The notes: generated from the letters alone by a model not told the origin. A stretch of DNA of 64,000 nt from Duganella sp. Root1480D1 (GCF_001427305.1 NZ_LMFZ01000047.1:288696-352695); one strand, 5' to 3'; numbered from the stretch's first letter, positions 50,654 through 59,434 are shown. Numbers and translations are program-made.

Positions 50654-50661
50654 CGAATTTC

Positions 50662-51639
50662 TTACTTTTCCAGACCAGCCGGTGGCCAGTTCTCGAGTTT
50701 CATGCCCAAGGTCAGGCCGCGCGATGCCAGCACTTCCTTGATTTCGTTGAGCGACTTGCGGCCCAGGTTCGGGGTCTTCAGCAGCTCGTTTTCGGTACGC
50801 TGGATCAGGTCGCCGATGTAGTAGATGTTTTCTGCTTTCAGGCAGTTGGCCGAACGCACGGTCAGTTCCAGGTCGTCCACTGGACGCAGCAGGATCGGAT
50901 CGACCATTGGAGCGCGCGATGGCGCTTCAGCGGTGGTTTCGGTGCCTTCCAGGGCAGCAAACACGTTCAGCTGGTCGACCAGCACGCGGGCCGATTGACG
51001 GATCGCTTCTTCCGGGGTGATCACGCCATTGGTTTCAATGTTAATGATCAGCTTATCCAGGTCGGTACGCTGTTCCACACGTGCCGATTCGACAGCGTAG
51101 GAAACACGGCGCACTGGCGAGAACGAGGCGTCCAGGATGATGCGGCCGATGGTCTTGTTGGTGTCTTCCGACAGGCGACGCACGTTGCCAGGAACGTAGC
51201 CGCGGCCTTTTTCGACCTTGATCTGCATGTCCAGCTTGCCGCCAGCGGTCAGGTTGGCGATCACGTGGTCTGGATTGATCAGCTCGACGTCGTGTGGCAG
51301 GTCGATGTCCGACGCCATCACTGGGCCTTCGCCTTCTTTCTTCAGGGTCAGGGTCACGGAGTCACGGTTGTGCACCTTGAACACGACGCCCTTCAGGTTC
51401 AGCAGCAGGTCCACCACGTCTTCTTGCACGCCGTCCAGCGAGGAGTACTCGTGAACGACACCGGCGATGGTGACTTCGGTCGGCGCAAAGCCGGTCATCG
51501 AAGACAGCAGCACGCGGCGCAGCGCGTTGCCCAGAGTGTGGCCGTAGCCGCGCTCGAATGGCTCCATCACGACTTTGGCGTGACCGTGGCCCAGGGCTTC
51601 AACATCGATAATACGTGGTTTCAACAAGCTATTTTGCAT
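50662..51639 (-). CDS. rpoA: RNA polymerase alpha subunit
   Basis: Assembles RNA polymerase and contacts UP elements and activators. The 325-residue protein has an N-terminal dimerisation domain (about 1-230, with HAKVVMEPFERGYGHTLGNALRR), a flexible linker (TETTAEAPSRAPMVDP) and the C-terminal domain (LELTVRSANCLKAENI, LKTPNLGRKSLNEIKEVL). Follows rpsD as in other proteobacteria. Confidence 0.98.
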   Translation of the reverse strand: MQNSLLKPRIIDVEALGHGHAKVVMEPFERGYGHTLGNALRRVLLSSMTGFAPTEVTIAGVVHEYSSLDGVQEDVVDLLLNLKGVVFKVHNRDSVTLTLKKEGEGPVMASDIDLPHDVELINPDHVIANLTAGGKLDMQIKVEKGRGYVPGNVRRLSEDTNKTIGRIILDASFSPVRRVSYAVESARVEQRTDLDKLIINIETNGVITPEEAIRQSARVLVDQLNVFAALEGTETTAEAPSRAPMVDPILLRPVDDLELTVRSANCLKAENIYYIGDLIQRTENELLKTPNLGRKSLNEIKEVLASRGLTLGMKLENWPPAGLEK

Positions 51640-51741
51640 GTAAATGTCCTTTTCATTACCCTCGGCTCGTTACACCGATAAGGCTGATGGCATTAAATGG
51701 AAAAGGCGGGAGCCAGTCCCGCCTTGGTACAGCACCCGGGA

Positions 51742-52365
51742 TTAACGGGAATACAGTTCGACGATCAGCGATTCGTTGACGTCAGCAGCGATTTCGTTGC
51801 GCTCTGGCAGGGACTTGAAAGTACCTTCCATTTTCTTGGAGTCAACCGACACCCAAGCTGGCATGCCAACTTGTTCAGCCAGCGACAGGGCTTCAACGAT
51901 ACGGGTCTGCTTCTTCGACTTTTCGCGCACAGCGATCACGTCGCCGGTCTTCACGTTGAACGAAGGGATGTTCACCACTTGGCCGTTCACGGTGAAGGCT
52001 TTGTGGGAAACCAGCTGACGCGCTTCAGCGCGGGTCGAGCCGAAGCCCATGCGGTAAGCAACGTTGTCCAGGCGCGATTCCAGCAGGGACAGCAGGGTTT
52101 CGCCGGTTGGGCCCTTGCGGCGCTCAGCTTCAGCGAAGTAGCGACGGAACTGGCGTTCCAGCACGCCGTACATACGCTTGACCTTCTGCTTTTCGCGCAG
52201 CTGGTTGCCGTAGTCGGAGGTGCGGGCGCCGGATTTCACGCCGTGCTGGCCTGGCTTGACGTCCAGTTTGCACTTGGAATCCAGGGAGCGGCGTGCGCTC
52301 TTCAGGAACAGGTCGGTGCCTTCACGGCGGGACAGTTTTGCTTTTGGTCCGATATAACGTGCCAC
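51742..52365 (-). CDS. rpsD: 30S ribosomal protein S4
   Basis: 16S rRNA-binding assembly protein; in E. coli it also represses the alpha operon. The 207-residue protein is MARYIGPKAKLSRREG onward, with the S4 RNA-binding domain (LESRLDNVAYRMGFGSTRAEARQLVSHK). A 236-base gap with promoter-like and hairpin sequences separates it from rpsK. Confidence 0.98.
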   Translation of the reverse strand: MARYIGPKAKLSRREGTDLFLKSARRSLDSKCKLDVKPGQHGVKSGARTSDYGNQLREKQKVKRMYGVLERQFRRYFAEAERRKGPTGETLLSLLESRLDNVAYRMGFGSTRAEARQLVSHKAFTVNGQVVNIPSFNVKTGDVIAVREKSKKQTRIVEALSLAEQVGMPAWVSVDSKKMEGTFKSLPERNEIAADVNESLIVELYSR

Positions 52366-52503
52366 AGTATTTTCCTTAATGATGTAAATGACGCCCCAGC
52401 CGCATCGGGATGCGGTTAGGCGCTAGCCTGGCTCACTTTCAGCACAGGCGGTGGCTCAACATTGCCAGTCCGGCCACAAAAAGCGGCGCGGAAAGGCAAA
52501 AAT

Positions 52504-52540
52504 AGCCGGACAGTATAACCGTTTCCGGCTCACTGTTCCA
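52504..52540 (-). promoter_or_regulatory. Promoter-like site overlapping a hairpin, upstream of rpsD
   Basis: On the minus strand TGGAAC (52540-52535) and TATACT (52517-52512) are 17 bases apart. The same segment folds: AGCCGGA (52530-52524) pairs with TCCGGCT (52510-52504), followed by ATTTTTG. It may therefore be a promoter for rpsD-rpoA-rplQ, a terminator after rpsK, or both in alternation. Confidence 0.4.
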
Positions 52541-52565
52541 GCGATTTTGATTCAGAAGACGGTGA

Positions 52566-52584
52566 CCGGCTCACACCGAGCCGG
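52566..52584 (-). other. Hairpin just downstream of rpsK
   Basis: CCGGCTC (52566-52572) pairs with GAGCCGG (52578-52584), seven pairs and a five-base loop, 18 bases after the rpsK stop. No T run follows, so alone it is a weak terminator; it may protect the 3' end of the upstream mRNA. Confidence 0.5.
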
Positions 52585-52601
52585 CCAGGGTCAGACTGAG
52601 A

Positions 52602-53006
52602 TTAGATGCGACGACGCTTAGGAGGACGGCAGCCGTTGTGCGGCACTGGGGTCACGTCCTGGATCTCGGTGATCTTGATGCCCAGGTTGTTCAGTGCGCG
52701 AACAGCGGATTCGCGGCCAGGACCAGGGCCCTTGATGCGAACTTCCAGGTTCTTCACGCCGCATTCCTGTGCAACTTTACCAGCGGCTTCAGCAGCAACC
52801 TGCGCTGCGAACGGAGTCGATTTACGCGAACCCTTGAAGCCAGCACCACCGGAGGTCGCCCACGACAGAGCGTTGCCCTGGCGGTCGGTGATGGTGATGA
52901 TGGTGTTGTTGAAGGAAGCGTGAACGTGAGCGATACCTTCAGCGACGTTCTTTTTGACCTTCTTGCGAACGCGAGCGGCTGCTGCGGAGCTTTGTTGCTT
53001 AGCCAT
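52602..53006 (-). CDS. rpsK: 30S ribosomal protein S11
   Basis: Platform protein that contacts mRNA in the E/P region. 134 residues; AHVHASFNNTIITITDRQGNALSWAT and the C-terminal TPVPHNGCRPPKRRR are conserved. Follows rpsM by 14 bases. Confidence 0.98.
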   Translation of the reverse strand: MAKQQSSAAAARVRKKVKKNVAEGIAHVHASFNNTIITITDRQGNALSWATSGGAGFKGSRKSTPFAAQVAAEAAGKVAQECGVKNLEVRIKGPGPGRESAVRALNNLGIKITEIQDVTPVPHNGCRPPKRRRI

Positions 53007-53020
53007 AGTAGTTCCCTAGA

Positions 53021-53386
53021 TTATTTCTTCAGCGATTGAGCGGCTTTGCGCGGGCCCTTGCGGGTACGTGCATTGGTGCGGGTGCGCTGGCCGCGGACCG
53101 GCAGGCCCTTACGGTGACGCAGACCGCGGTAGCAGCCCAGGTCCATCAGACGCTTGATGTTCATCGACAGTTCGCGGCGCAGGTCGCCTTCCACGATGAA
53201 TTTGCCGATTTCTTCACGCAGCTTTTCCAGCTCGCTGTCGTCCAGGTCCTTGACCTTCTTGTTGGTTGCAACGCCGGCTTGTGCGCAGATGAACTGCGAA
53301 CGTGGACGGCCGATACCGTAGATCTCGGTCAGGCCGATAACGGTGTGCTTGTGATTTGGGATGTTAACCCCTGCAATACGTGCCAT
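53021..53386 (-). CDS. rpsM: 30S ribosomal protein S13
   Basis: Head protein touching the P-site tRNA and the L5 bridge. 121 residues; MARIAGVNIPNHKH at the N-terminus, GLRHRKGLPVRGQRTRTNARTRKG near the basic C-terminus. Confidence 0.98.
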   Translation of the reverse strand: MARIAGVNIPNHKHTVIGLTEIYGIGRPRSQFICAQAGVATNKKVKDLDDSELEKLREEIGKFIVEGDLRRELSMNIKRLMDLGCYRGLRHRKGLPVRGQRTRTNARTRKGPRKAAQSLKK

Positions 53387-53401
53387 TCGTTATTCCCTCG
53401 A

Positions 53402-53515
53402 TTAACCTTGACGCTGCTTGTGACGAGCTTCCACGCAGATTACGCGGACCACGCCCTTGCGCTTGATGATCTTGCAGTTGCGGCAGATGCGCTTAACTGA
53501 AGCGTTAACTTTCAT
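53402..53515 (-). CDS. rpmJ: 50S ribosomal protein L36
   Basis: The smallest large-subunit protein, 37 residues. The zinc-binding form: Cys11, Cys14, Cys27 and His32 are all present (RICRNCK; VICVEARHK). Lies between infA and rpsM; ATG at 53515 preceded by GAGAGTG. Confidence 0.97.
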   Translation of the reverse strand: MKVNASVKRICRNCKIIKRKGVVRVICVEARHKQRQG

Positions 53516-53551
53516 GATTGCACTCTCTTATGTTCGAAATTGCTTAATTAA

Positions 53552-53770
53552 TTACTTTGTCCGGAACACAATACGGGCCCGGCTCAGGTCGTAAGGCGTC
53601 AATTCAACCGTGACCTTGTCGCCAGGGAGAATGCGGATGTAGTTCATACGCATTTTACCCGAAATGTGGCCGAGTACCACGTGGCCGTTTTCCAGCTTTA
53701 CTCGAAAAGTTGCATTGGGCAAGTTCTCCAGGATCTCGCCCTGCATCTGAATGACGTCGTCTTTTGCCAT
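53552..53770 (-). CDS. infA: Translation initiation factor IF-1
   Basis: Blocks the A site during initiation. A 72-residue S1-type OB-fold protein; the block KMRMNYIRILPGDKVTVELTP is conserved. Begins at the base following the secY stop, so translation is probably coupled. Placement of infA between secY and rpmJ is normal for betaproteobacteria. Confidence 0.98.
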   Translation of the reverse strand: MAKDDVIQMQGEILENLPNATFRVKLENGHVVLGHISGKMRMNYIRILPGDKVTVELTPYDLSRARIVFRTK

Positions 53771-55102
53771 TTATCGTGTCGGAAGCCCGCCCTTGAAGTT
53801 AGCTTTGCGCAGCAGCGATTCATATTGCTGCGACATCACATAGTTTTGCACTTGGGCCATGAAGTCCATGGTCACAACCACAATAATCAACAGCGAAGTA
53901 CCACCAAAATAGAACGACACTTTCCACTGGGCTTGCATGAATTCCGGCAGCAAGCACACGGCGGTGATGTACACGGCGCCCGCCAGGGTCAATCGCATCA
54001 GGATCTTGTCGATGTAACGGGCTGTCTGCTCACCGGGACGAATCCCTGGCACAAAGGCCCCGCTCTTCTTCAAGTTGTCCGCAGTTTCTTTGCTGTTGAA
54101 CACCAGTGCGGTGTAGAAGAAGCAGAAGAAAATGATTGCCACGGCGTACAGCAGTGCATGGATCGGCTCACCAGGAGCCATCGACGCAGCCAGATCTTTC
54201 AGGAAGCGCACAACAGGGTTGCTGTTGTCCGCACCTTTCGAAAACCAGTCCACGATGGTAGCCGGGAACAAGATAATCGACGAAGCGAAGATCGGCGGAA
54301 TCACGCCTGCCATATTGAGCTTGAGCGGCAGGTGGCTGGTCTGCCCACCGTAGATCTTGTTACCGACCTGACGTTTGGCATAGTTGACCAGGATCTTGCG
54401 CTGACCACGTTCCACGAACACCACGGCGTAGGTGACGGCTGCCACCAGGACCACGATGAGGATCCCCGAGAAGGCGTTGATCTGGTTGTTGCTGACCTGG
54501 GTGAACAAGCCACCCAGCGCATTCGGCAGACCAGCCGCGATACCGGCGAAGATGATGATCGAGATGCCGTTACCGAGACCGCGCTCGGTAATCTGCTCGC
54601 CCAACCACATCACGAACATGGTGCCGGTCAGCAGCGTCACTACGGTGACGAAACGGAAGCCCATGCCAGGGTCAATTACCACACCCTGGGTTTCCATGAA
54701 GGCTGCCATGCCGAACGCCTGGAACAGCGCCAAACCGACAGTTGCATAACGGGTGTATTGGGTAATCTTGCGACGGCCCGATTCACCTTCCTTTTTCAGC
54801 GCCTCCATGGTCGGCGACACGATCGACACCAGTTGCATGATGATCGAGGCCGAGATGTATGGAGTAATGCCCAAGGCAAAGATGGTGAAGCGCGACAGCG
54901 CGCCGCCCGAGAACATGTTGAACATGCCCAGGATGCCGTTCTGCTGCGATTCGAACAAATGTGCCAGCTTTAGCGGGTCAATACCAGGAACGGGGATATG
55001 AGCCCCGATCCGGTACACCACCAGAGCGCCCAGCAAAAACCACAGCCGGTTCCAAGGGAAGCCGGCGGCGGCGGATTTAGCAAGCTGTTGGTTCGTTGCC
55101 AA
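53771..55102 (-). CDS. secY: Protein translocase subunit SecY
   Basis: Channel of the Sec translocon. The 443-residue protein has ten transmembrane helices; the plug region follows TM1 (GAHIPVPGIDPLKL), GGALSRFTIFALGITPYISASII is conserved, and FKGGLPTR ends the protein. Directly adjoins infA and lies 26 bases after rplO. Confidence 0.98.
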   Translation of the reverse strand: MATNQQLAKSAAAGFPWNRLWFLLGALVVYRIGAHIPVPGIDPLKLAHLFESQQNGILGMFNMFSGGALSRFTIFALGITPYISASIIMQLVSIVSPTMEALKKEGESGRRKITQYTRYATVGLALFQAFGMAAFMETQGVVIDPGMGFRFVTVVTLLTGTMFVMWLGEQITERGLGNGISIIIFAGIAAGLPNALGGLFTQVSNNQINAFSGILIVVLVAAVTYAVVFVERGQRKILVNYAKRQVGNKIYGGQTSHLPLKLNMAGVIPPIFASSIILFPATIVDWFSKGADNSNPVVRFLKDLAASMAPGEPIHALLYAVAIIFFCFFYTALVFNSKETADNLKKSGAFVPGIRPGEQTARYIDKILMRLTLAGAVYITAVCLLPEFMQAQWKVSFYFGGTSLLIIVVVTMDFMAQVQNYVMSQQYESLLRKANFKGGLPTR

Positions 55103-55128
55103 TTTTCGCTCCGATTAAGCTAACTGAC

Positions 55129-55560
55129 TCAGGCTACCGAGCCGCCAGCTGCTTCGATGGCTGCTTTCGCGCCAGCGGTCACCTTCAGGCCTTTTACGGT
55201 CACTGCTTTGGTGATTTCGCCGGAAGCGATCACACGGACGTCACGTGCCAGAACATTCAGCACGCCGGCCTGTTTCAGCACCAGGATGTCGACTTCACCG
55301 ACAGCCAGGGCGTTCAGGTCGGACAGACGCACTTCAGCCTTGAAAGTGGCATTCAGGGATTTGAAGCCACGCTTAGGCAGACGACGCTGCAGAGGCATTT
55401 GACCGCCTTCGAAGCCGACTTTGTGGAAGCCGCCCGAACGCGATTTCTGACCTTTGTGGCCGCGGCCTGCGGTTTTACCGAGGCCGGAGCCGATACCGCG
55501 GCCAACGCGGCGCTTAGCGTGCTTCGCGCCTTCTGCTGGTTGAATGGTATTCAGTTGCAT
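55129..55560 (-). CDS. rplO: 50S ribosomal protein L15
   Basis: Late assembly protein of the large subunit. 143 residues; the glycine/arginine-rich N-terminal extension (KRRVGRGIGSGLGKTAGRGHKGQ) threads into 23S rRNA. Confidence 0.98.
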   Translation of the reverse strand: MQLNTIQPAEGAKHAKRRVGRGIGSGLGKTAGRGHKGQKSRSGGFHKVGFEGGQMPLQRRLPKRGFKSLNATFKAEVRLSDLNALAVGEVDILVLKQAGVLNVLARDVRVIASGEITKAVTVKGLKVTAGAKAAIEAAGGSVA

Positions 55561-55586
55561 TGTTTTCTCCAGTTCCTAAGGGTCGC

Positions 55587-55763
55587 TTAGGAAACGACTT
55601 TAACGAGGTAGGCGACCTTGTTGATCATGCCGCGCACAGCAGGAGTGTCCTGCAGTTCGCTGACAGAGTTCACACGACGCAGGCCCAGGCCACGCACGGT
55701 TGCGCGGTGGTCTTGACGGGTGCCGATCAGGCCCTTCACCAGTTTGACTTTGATAGTGCTCAT
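55587..55763 (-). CDS. rpmD: 50S ribosomal protein L30
   Basis: A 58-residue large-subunit protein, MSTIKVKLVKGLIGTRQDHR with GLRRVNSVSELQDTPAVRGM further on, both typical. The ATG at 55763 has GGAGC before it. Lies between rpsE and rplO. Confidence 0.97.
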   Translation of the reverse strand: MSTIKVKLVKGLIGTRQDHRATVRGLGLRRVNSVSELQDTPAVRGMINKVAYLVKVVS

Positions 55764-55777
55764 TGAAGTGCTCCCTA

Positions 55778-56296
55778 TTAACCCAGGATCTCTTCAACCG
55801 ACTTGCCGCGCTTGGCGGCGATGTCAGCTGGAGTGCTCATTTTGGCCAGGCCGTCCAGGGTGGCGCGCACCAGGTTGTATGGGTTGTTCGAACCGGTGGA
55901 TTTCGCCACCACGTCGGTCACGCCCATCACCTCGAAGATAGCGCGCATTGCGCCACCTGCGATCACGCCAGTACCTGGCTTGGCTGGCGACATCATCACT
56001 TTCGACGCGCCGTGGCGGCCGGTGACGGTGTGCTGCAGGGTGCCGTTCTTCAGAGGAACCTTGATCAGGTTGCGGCGGGCTTCTTCCATTGCCTTCTGCA
56101 CACCGACCGGAACTTCCTTCGACTTGCCCTTGCCCATGCCGATGCGGCCATCGCCGTCACCAACCACGGTCAGCGCTGCGAAGCCCATGATGCGACCACC
56201 CTTGACCACTTTGGTCACGCGGTTGATCGCGATCATTTTTTCGCGCATGCCATCATCCGGCTTATCGGATGCCATTTTTGCTTGCATTTTTGCCAT
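55778..56296 (-). CDS. rpsE: 30S ribosomal protein S5
   Basis: Decoding-fidelity and helicase protein of the small subunit. 172 residues; the double-stranded RNA-binding domain has RVTKVVKGGRIMGFAALTVVGDG, and the C-terminal domain KSTGSNNPYNLVRATLDGL. Confidence 0.98.
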   Translation of the reverse strand: MAKMQAKMASDKPDDGMREKMIAINRVTKVVKGGRIMGFAALTVVGDGDGRIGMGKGKSKEVPVGVQKAMEEARRNLIKVPLKNGTLQHTVTGRHGASKVMMSPAKPGTGVIAGGAMRAIFEVMGVTDVVAKSTGSNNPYNLVRATLDGLAKMSTPADIAAKRGKSVEEILG

Positions 56297-56306
56297 GATC
56301 GTACCC

Positions 56307-56669
56307 TTAGAACTTCAGGCCAGCTTCACGCGCGGCTTCAGCCAGCGCCTTGATGCGGCCGTGGTAACGGAAACCGGAGCGGTCGAAGGCGACTTCGGTG
56401 ATGCCCGCTTTCAGTGCTTTTTCTGCGACACGCTTGCCAACCAGTGCGGCAGCGGCGGCGTTGCCACCCTTGCCAGACTTGCCAGCCAGCTCGGCGCGCA
56501 CTTCCGCTTCCACGGTCGAGGCCGAAACCAGAACTTTGGCGTCCGGGCTGATCAGGTTCGCGTAAATGTGCAGGTTGGTGCGGTGCACCGACAGGCGGTT
56601 CACTTTCAGTTGCGCGATCTTGATGCGAGTTTGACGTCCGCGGCGCAGACGAGATTCTTTTTTGTCCAT
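56307..56669 (-). CDS. rplR: 50S ribosomal protein L18
   Basis: Binds 5S rRNA with L5 and L25. 120 residues; RLSVHRTNLHIYANLISPD and the C-terminal FDRSGFRYHGRIKALAEAAREAGL are the conserved parts. Confidence 0.98.
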   Translation of the reverse strand: MDKKESRLRRGRQTRIKIAQLKVNRLSVHRTNLHIYANLISPDAKVLVSASTVEAEVRAELAGKSGKGGNAAAAALVGKRVAEKALKAGITEVAFDRSGFRYHGRIKALAEAAREAGLKF

Positions 56670-56682
56670 CGTCAGCCCCTAA

Positions 56683-57216
56683 TTACTTCTTCTTGGTTTC
56701 TTTGAGCTTAACCACTTCGTCCACATAGCGGACACCCTTGCCTTTGTATGGCTCAGGGGAGCGGTAAGCACGCACTTCGGCGGCAACCTGGCCAACCTTT
56801 TGGCGATCAACGCCAGAGATGATGATCTCGGTTGGGGTCGGGGTTGCGCACTTCACGCCGGTTGGCATGTCGTGAACGACCGGGTGCGAGAAGCCCAGGG
56901 ACAGGTTCAGCTTGTCGCCTTGAGCCTGGGCTTTGTAGCCCACGCCGACCAGGGACAGCTTCTTCTCGAAGCCCTTGGTTACGCCCACCACCATGTTGTT
57001 GACCAGGGCACGCAGGGTGCCGGACATGGCGTTCGATTCACGGCTGTCGTTCACCACGTCGAAAGACAGGGTGCCAGCGTTGTTTTCAACTTTTACCAGG
57101 CCGTTCAGGCTCTGGGTCAGGGTACCCAGCGGGCCCTTGACGGTGATCGCTTGTGCGGAGATGGCAACTTCGGCGCCAGCAGGCACAACGATCGGCATTT
57201 TAGCTACACGAGACAT
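56683..57216 (-). CDS. rplF: 50S ribosomal protein L6
   Basis: Two-domain protein near the sarcin-ricin loop. 177 residues; MSRVAKMPIVVPAGAEV at the start and the family signature PEPYKGKGVRYVDEVV near the end. Confidence 0.98.
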   Translation of the reverse strand: MSRVAKMPIVVPAGAEVAISAQAITVKGPLGTLTQSLNGLVKVENNAGTLSFDVVNDSRESNAMSGTLRALVNNMVVGVTKGFEKKLSLVGVGYKAQAQGDKLNLSLGFSHPVVHDMPTGVKCATPTPTEIIISGVDRQKVGQVAAEVRAYRSPEPYKGKGVRYVDEVVKLKETKKK

Positions 57217-57227
57217 TGTGTTACTCC

Positions 57228-57623
57228 TTAAGCCACGAAGCAGATGACTTCGCCACCAACACCGGTAGCGCGCGCCTTGCGATCGGTCATGACGCCTTGC
57301 GGGGTCGACACGATTGCCACGCCCAGGCCGTTCATCACGGTTGGGATCTCATCTTTGCCTTTGTAGATACGCAGGCCTGGACGCGATACACGTTCCAGAC
57401 GTTCGATCACAGGACGGCCTACATAATATTTCAAACCGATTTTCAGTTCCGACTTGCCCTCGTTGGTGGACACGACGAAATCTTCAATGTAACCCTCGTC
57501 TTTCAGGACGTTGGCAATCGCAACTTTAACCTTCGACGATGGCATGGCCACGGAGGTCTTTTGCACGGTCTGTGCGTTGCGAATACGGGTCAGCATATCG
57601 GCGATAGGATCGCTCATACTCAT
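57228..57623 (-). CDS. rpsH: 30S ribosomal protein S8
   Basis: Central-domain 16S rRNA binder; in E. coli it is the translational repressor of the spc operon. 131 residues, MSMSDPIADMLTRIRNAQ; the C-terminal STPQGVMTDRKARATGVGGE is conserved. A start at the second Met-Ser is possible. Confidence 0.98.
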   Translation of the reverse strand: MSMSDPIADMLTRIRNAQTVQKTSVAMPSSKVKVAIANVLKDEGYIEDFVVSTNEGKSELKIGLKYYVGRPVIERLERVSRPGLRIYKGKDEIPTVMNGLGVAIVSTPQGVMTDRKARATGVGGEVICFVA

Positions 57624-57637
57624 TGCTTATTCTCCTA

Positions 57638-57943
57638 TTACCAGCTGGCTTTGGTCATACCCGGGATTTCGCCACGCATGGCGAATTCGCGGAGCTTGAT
57701 ACGACCCAGGCCGAATTTACGGAAGGTGCCACGTGGGCGACCGGTGACCTGGCAGCGGTTACGCTGACGGGTTGGAGCCGAGTTACGCGGCAGTGCCTGC
57801 AGTTTCAGGCGCGCTTCGTAACGCTCTTCTTCCGACTTGGTCTGGTCATCAATGATGGCCTTCAGAGCGGCGCGCTTGGCAGCAAACTTGGCTACCAGGT
57901 CAGCACGCTTCTGTTCACGGTTAATCAGTGCGAGTTTTGCCAT
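57638..57943 (-). CDS. rpsN: 30S ribosomal protein S14, zinc-free form
   Basis: 101 residues, the long type without the CxxC zinc ribbon (only one cysteine, in RCQVTGRPRG). RKFGLGRIKLREFAMRGEIPG is the conserved C-terminus. Confidence 0.98.
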   Translation of the reverse strand: MAKLALINREQKRADLVAKFAAKRAALKAIIDDQTKSEEERYEARLKLQALPRNSAPTRQRNRCQVTGRPRGTFRKFGLGRIKLREFAMRGEIPGMTKASW

Positions 57944-57949
57944 GATCGT

Positions 57950-58489
57950 TTAGTTCCTGAACGGGAATTTAAAGGCGGCGAGCAGCGCTTTGGCTTCGTC
58001 GTCGGTCTTCGCGGTGGTGGTGATCGAAATGTTCATACCACGCAGTGCGTCGATCTTGTCGTACTCGATTTCCGGGAAGATGATCTGTTCTTTCACGCCG
58101 ATGTTGTAGTTACCACGACCATCGAAGGATTTGCCAGACACACCACGGAAGTCACGCACGCGCGGCAGGGCCACGGTGATCAGACGGTCCAGGAATTCGT
58201 ACATGCGGGCGCCGCGCAGGGTCACCATGGTACCGATCGGGTAGCCTTCGCGGATCTTGAAACCTGCGATTGCCTTACGGGCCTTGGTGATGACTGGCTT
58301 CTGGCCGGCGATCTTGGTCAGGTCGCCAACAGCGTGCTCGATGATTTTCTTGTCAGCCACGGCTTCCGAGAGACCCATGTTCAGGGTGATCTTGGTCAGG
58401 CGCGGCACTTCCATCACGGAGGAGTAACCGAATTTACCGGTCAGCTCAGCGACGATCTTGTCTTTGTACAGTTGTTGCAGACGGGCCAT
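57950..58489 (-). CDS. rplE: 50S ribosomal protein L5
   Basis: 5S rRNA-binding protein forming the bridge to S13. 179 residues; TKITLNMGLSEAVADKK and GREYPIG-like PIGTMVTLRGARMYEFLDRL blocks are present. Confidence 0.98.
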   Translation of the reverse strand: MARLQQLYKDKIVAELTGKFGYSSVMEVPRLTKITLNMGLSEAVADKKIIEHAVGDLTKIAGQKPVITKARKAIAGFKIREGYPIGTMVTLRGARMYEFLDRLITVALPRVRDFRGVSGKSFDGRGNYNIGVKEQIIFPEIEYDKIDALRGMNISITTTAKTDDEAKALLAAFKFPFRN

Positions 58490-58495
58490 TTCTGA

Positions 58496-58810
58496 TTACC
58501 CTTTCACTACTTCGCCGGAGGACTTGAAGACGCGGACTTTTTTACCGTCCACTTCCTTGAAGCCTACGCGATCTGCCTTACCGGTCGCAGCGTTGAACAG
58601 AGCAACGTTGGACACGTGAATAGGCATGGTCTTATCGACGATGCCACCTTGAACACCAGTCATCGGGTTTGGCTTAACGGCTTTTTTAGCCACGTTAACG
58701 CCATCCACCACGACGTGCTCAGCGTCTACACGCTGGGTCACTACGCCGCGCTTGCCCTTGTCCTTACCAGTCAGGACGATGACTTCGTCGTTTTTGCGAA
58801 TCTTATCCAT
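58496..58810 (-). CDS. rplX: 50S ribosomal protein L24
   Basis: Assembly initiator of the large subunit. 104 residues; the KOW motif is DEVIVLTGKDKGKRGVVTQ, and VDGVNVAKKAVKPN is conserved. Six bases before rplE. Confidence 0.98.
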   Translation of the reverse strand: MDKIRKNDEVIVLTGKDKGKRGVVTQRVDAEHVVVDGVNVAKKAVKPNPMTGVQGGIVDKTMPIHVSNVALFNAATGKADRVGFKEVDGKKVRVFKSSGEVVKG

Positions 58811-58821
58811 TGTCTGACTCC

Positions 58822-59190
58822 TTACAGGACTTCCGGTGCCAGGGACACGATCTTCATGAACTTCTCAGTGCGCAGTTCACGCGTCACTGGGCCAAAGATA
58901 CGGGTACCGATCGGTTCCAGCTTGTTGTTCAGCAGGACAGCGGCATTGCCGTCGAACTTCACCAGCGAACCGTCCTGGCGACGCACACCCTTAGCGGTGC
59001 GCACTACCACGGCGTTATAAATTTCACCTTTTTTGACACGGCCGCGAGGCTGAGCCACCTTAACGGTGACTTTGATCACGTCGCCGATGCCAGCGTAACG
59101 GCGCTTGGAACCGCCCAACACCTTGATGCACATGACTTCCTTGGCACCGGTGTTGTCGGCTACTTCGAGCCGGCTTTCAGTTTGAATCAT
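58822..59190 (-). CDS. rplN: 50S ribosomal protein L14
   Basis: Bridge protein contacting 16S rRNA; first gene of the spc part. 122 residues, MIQTESRLEVADNTGAKEVMCIKVLGG. Preceded by a 255-base gap that carries a good promoter candidate. Confidence 0.98.
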   Translation of the reverse strand: MIQTESRLEVADNTGAKEVMCIKVLGGSKRRYAGIGDVIKVTVKVAQPRGRVKKGEIYNAVVVRTAKGVRRQDGSLVKFDGNAAVLLNNKLEPIGTRIFGPVTRELRTEKFMKIVSLAPEVL

Positions 59191-59366
59191 AGTTATCTCT
59201 TTCCCAACTTAAGCCGAAGAATCCACACAATGCGGATATCGGTCAGTCTTGGTCCCGCCAGCAAACACAACGTCTGCTGATTGGGTGCTTGATCTTCATA
59301 CAAGTACTGACCGCTATCGCGTCTGCGGAGAGAAACTTTGCGGCGGATACATGGACGAAGCCCGCA

Positions 59367-59395
59367 AGTATCACATAAAACCTGCGGGCCTGCAA
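59367..59395 (-). promoter_or_regulatory. Candidate spc promoter upstream of rplN
   Basis: On the minus strand TTGCAG (59395-59390, four of six) and GATACT (59372-59367, four of six) are 17 bases apart, with TGT before the -10 (extended type). The leader to the rplN ATG would be about 170 bases. The gap otherwise holds no gene. Confidence 0.5.
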
Positions 59396-59412
59396 GAACT
59401 AATTAAATTGTG

Positions 59413-59434
59413 GCCGGGAACTCACGCTCCCGGC
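59413..59434 (-). terminator. Hairpin after rpsQ (end of S10 part)
   Basis: GCCGGGA (59413-59419) pairs with TCCCGGC (59428-59434). The downstream minus-strand sequence (CACAATTTAATT) is AT-rich but not a clean T run, so readthrough into spc is likely. It lies 12 bases after the rpsQ stop. Confidence 0.5.
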
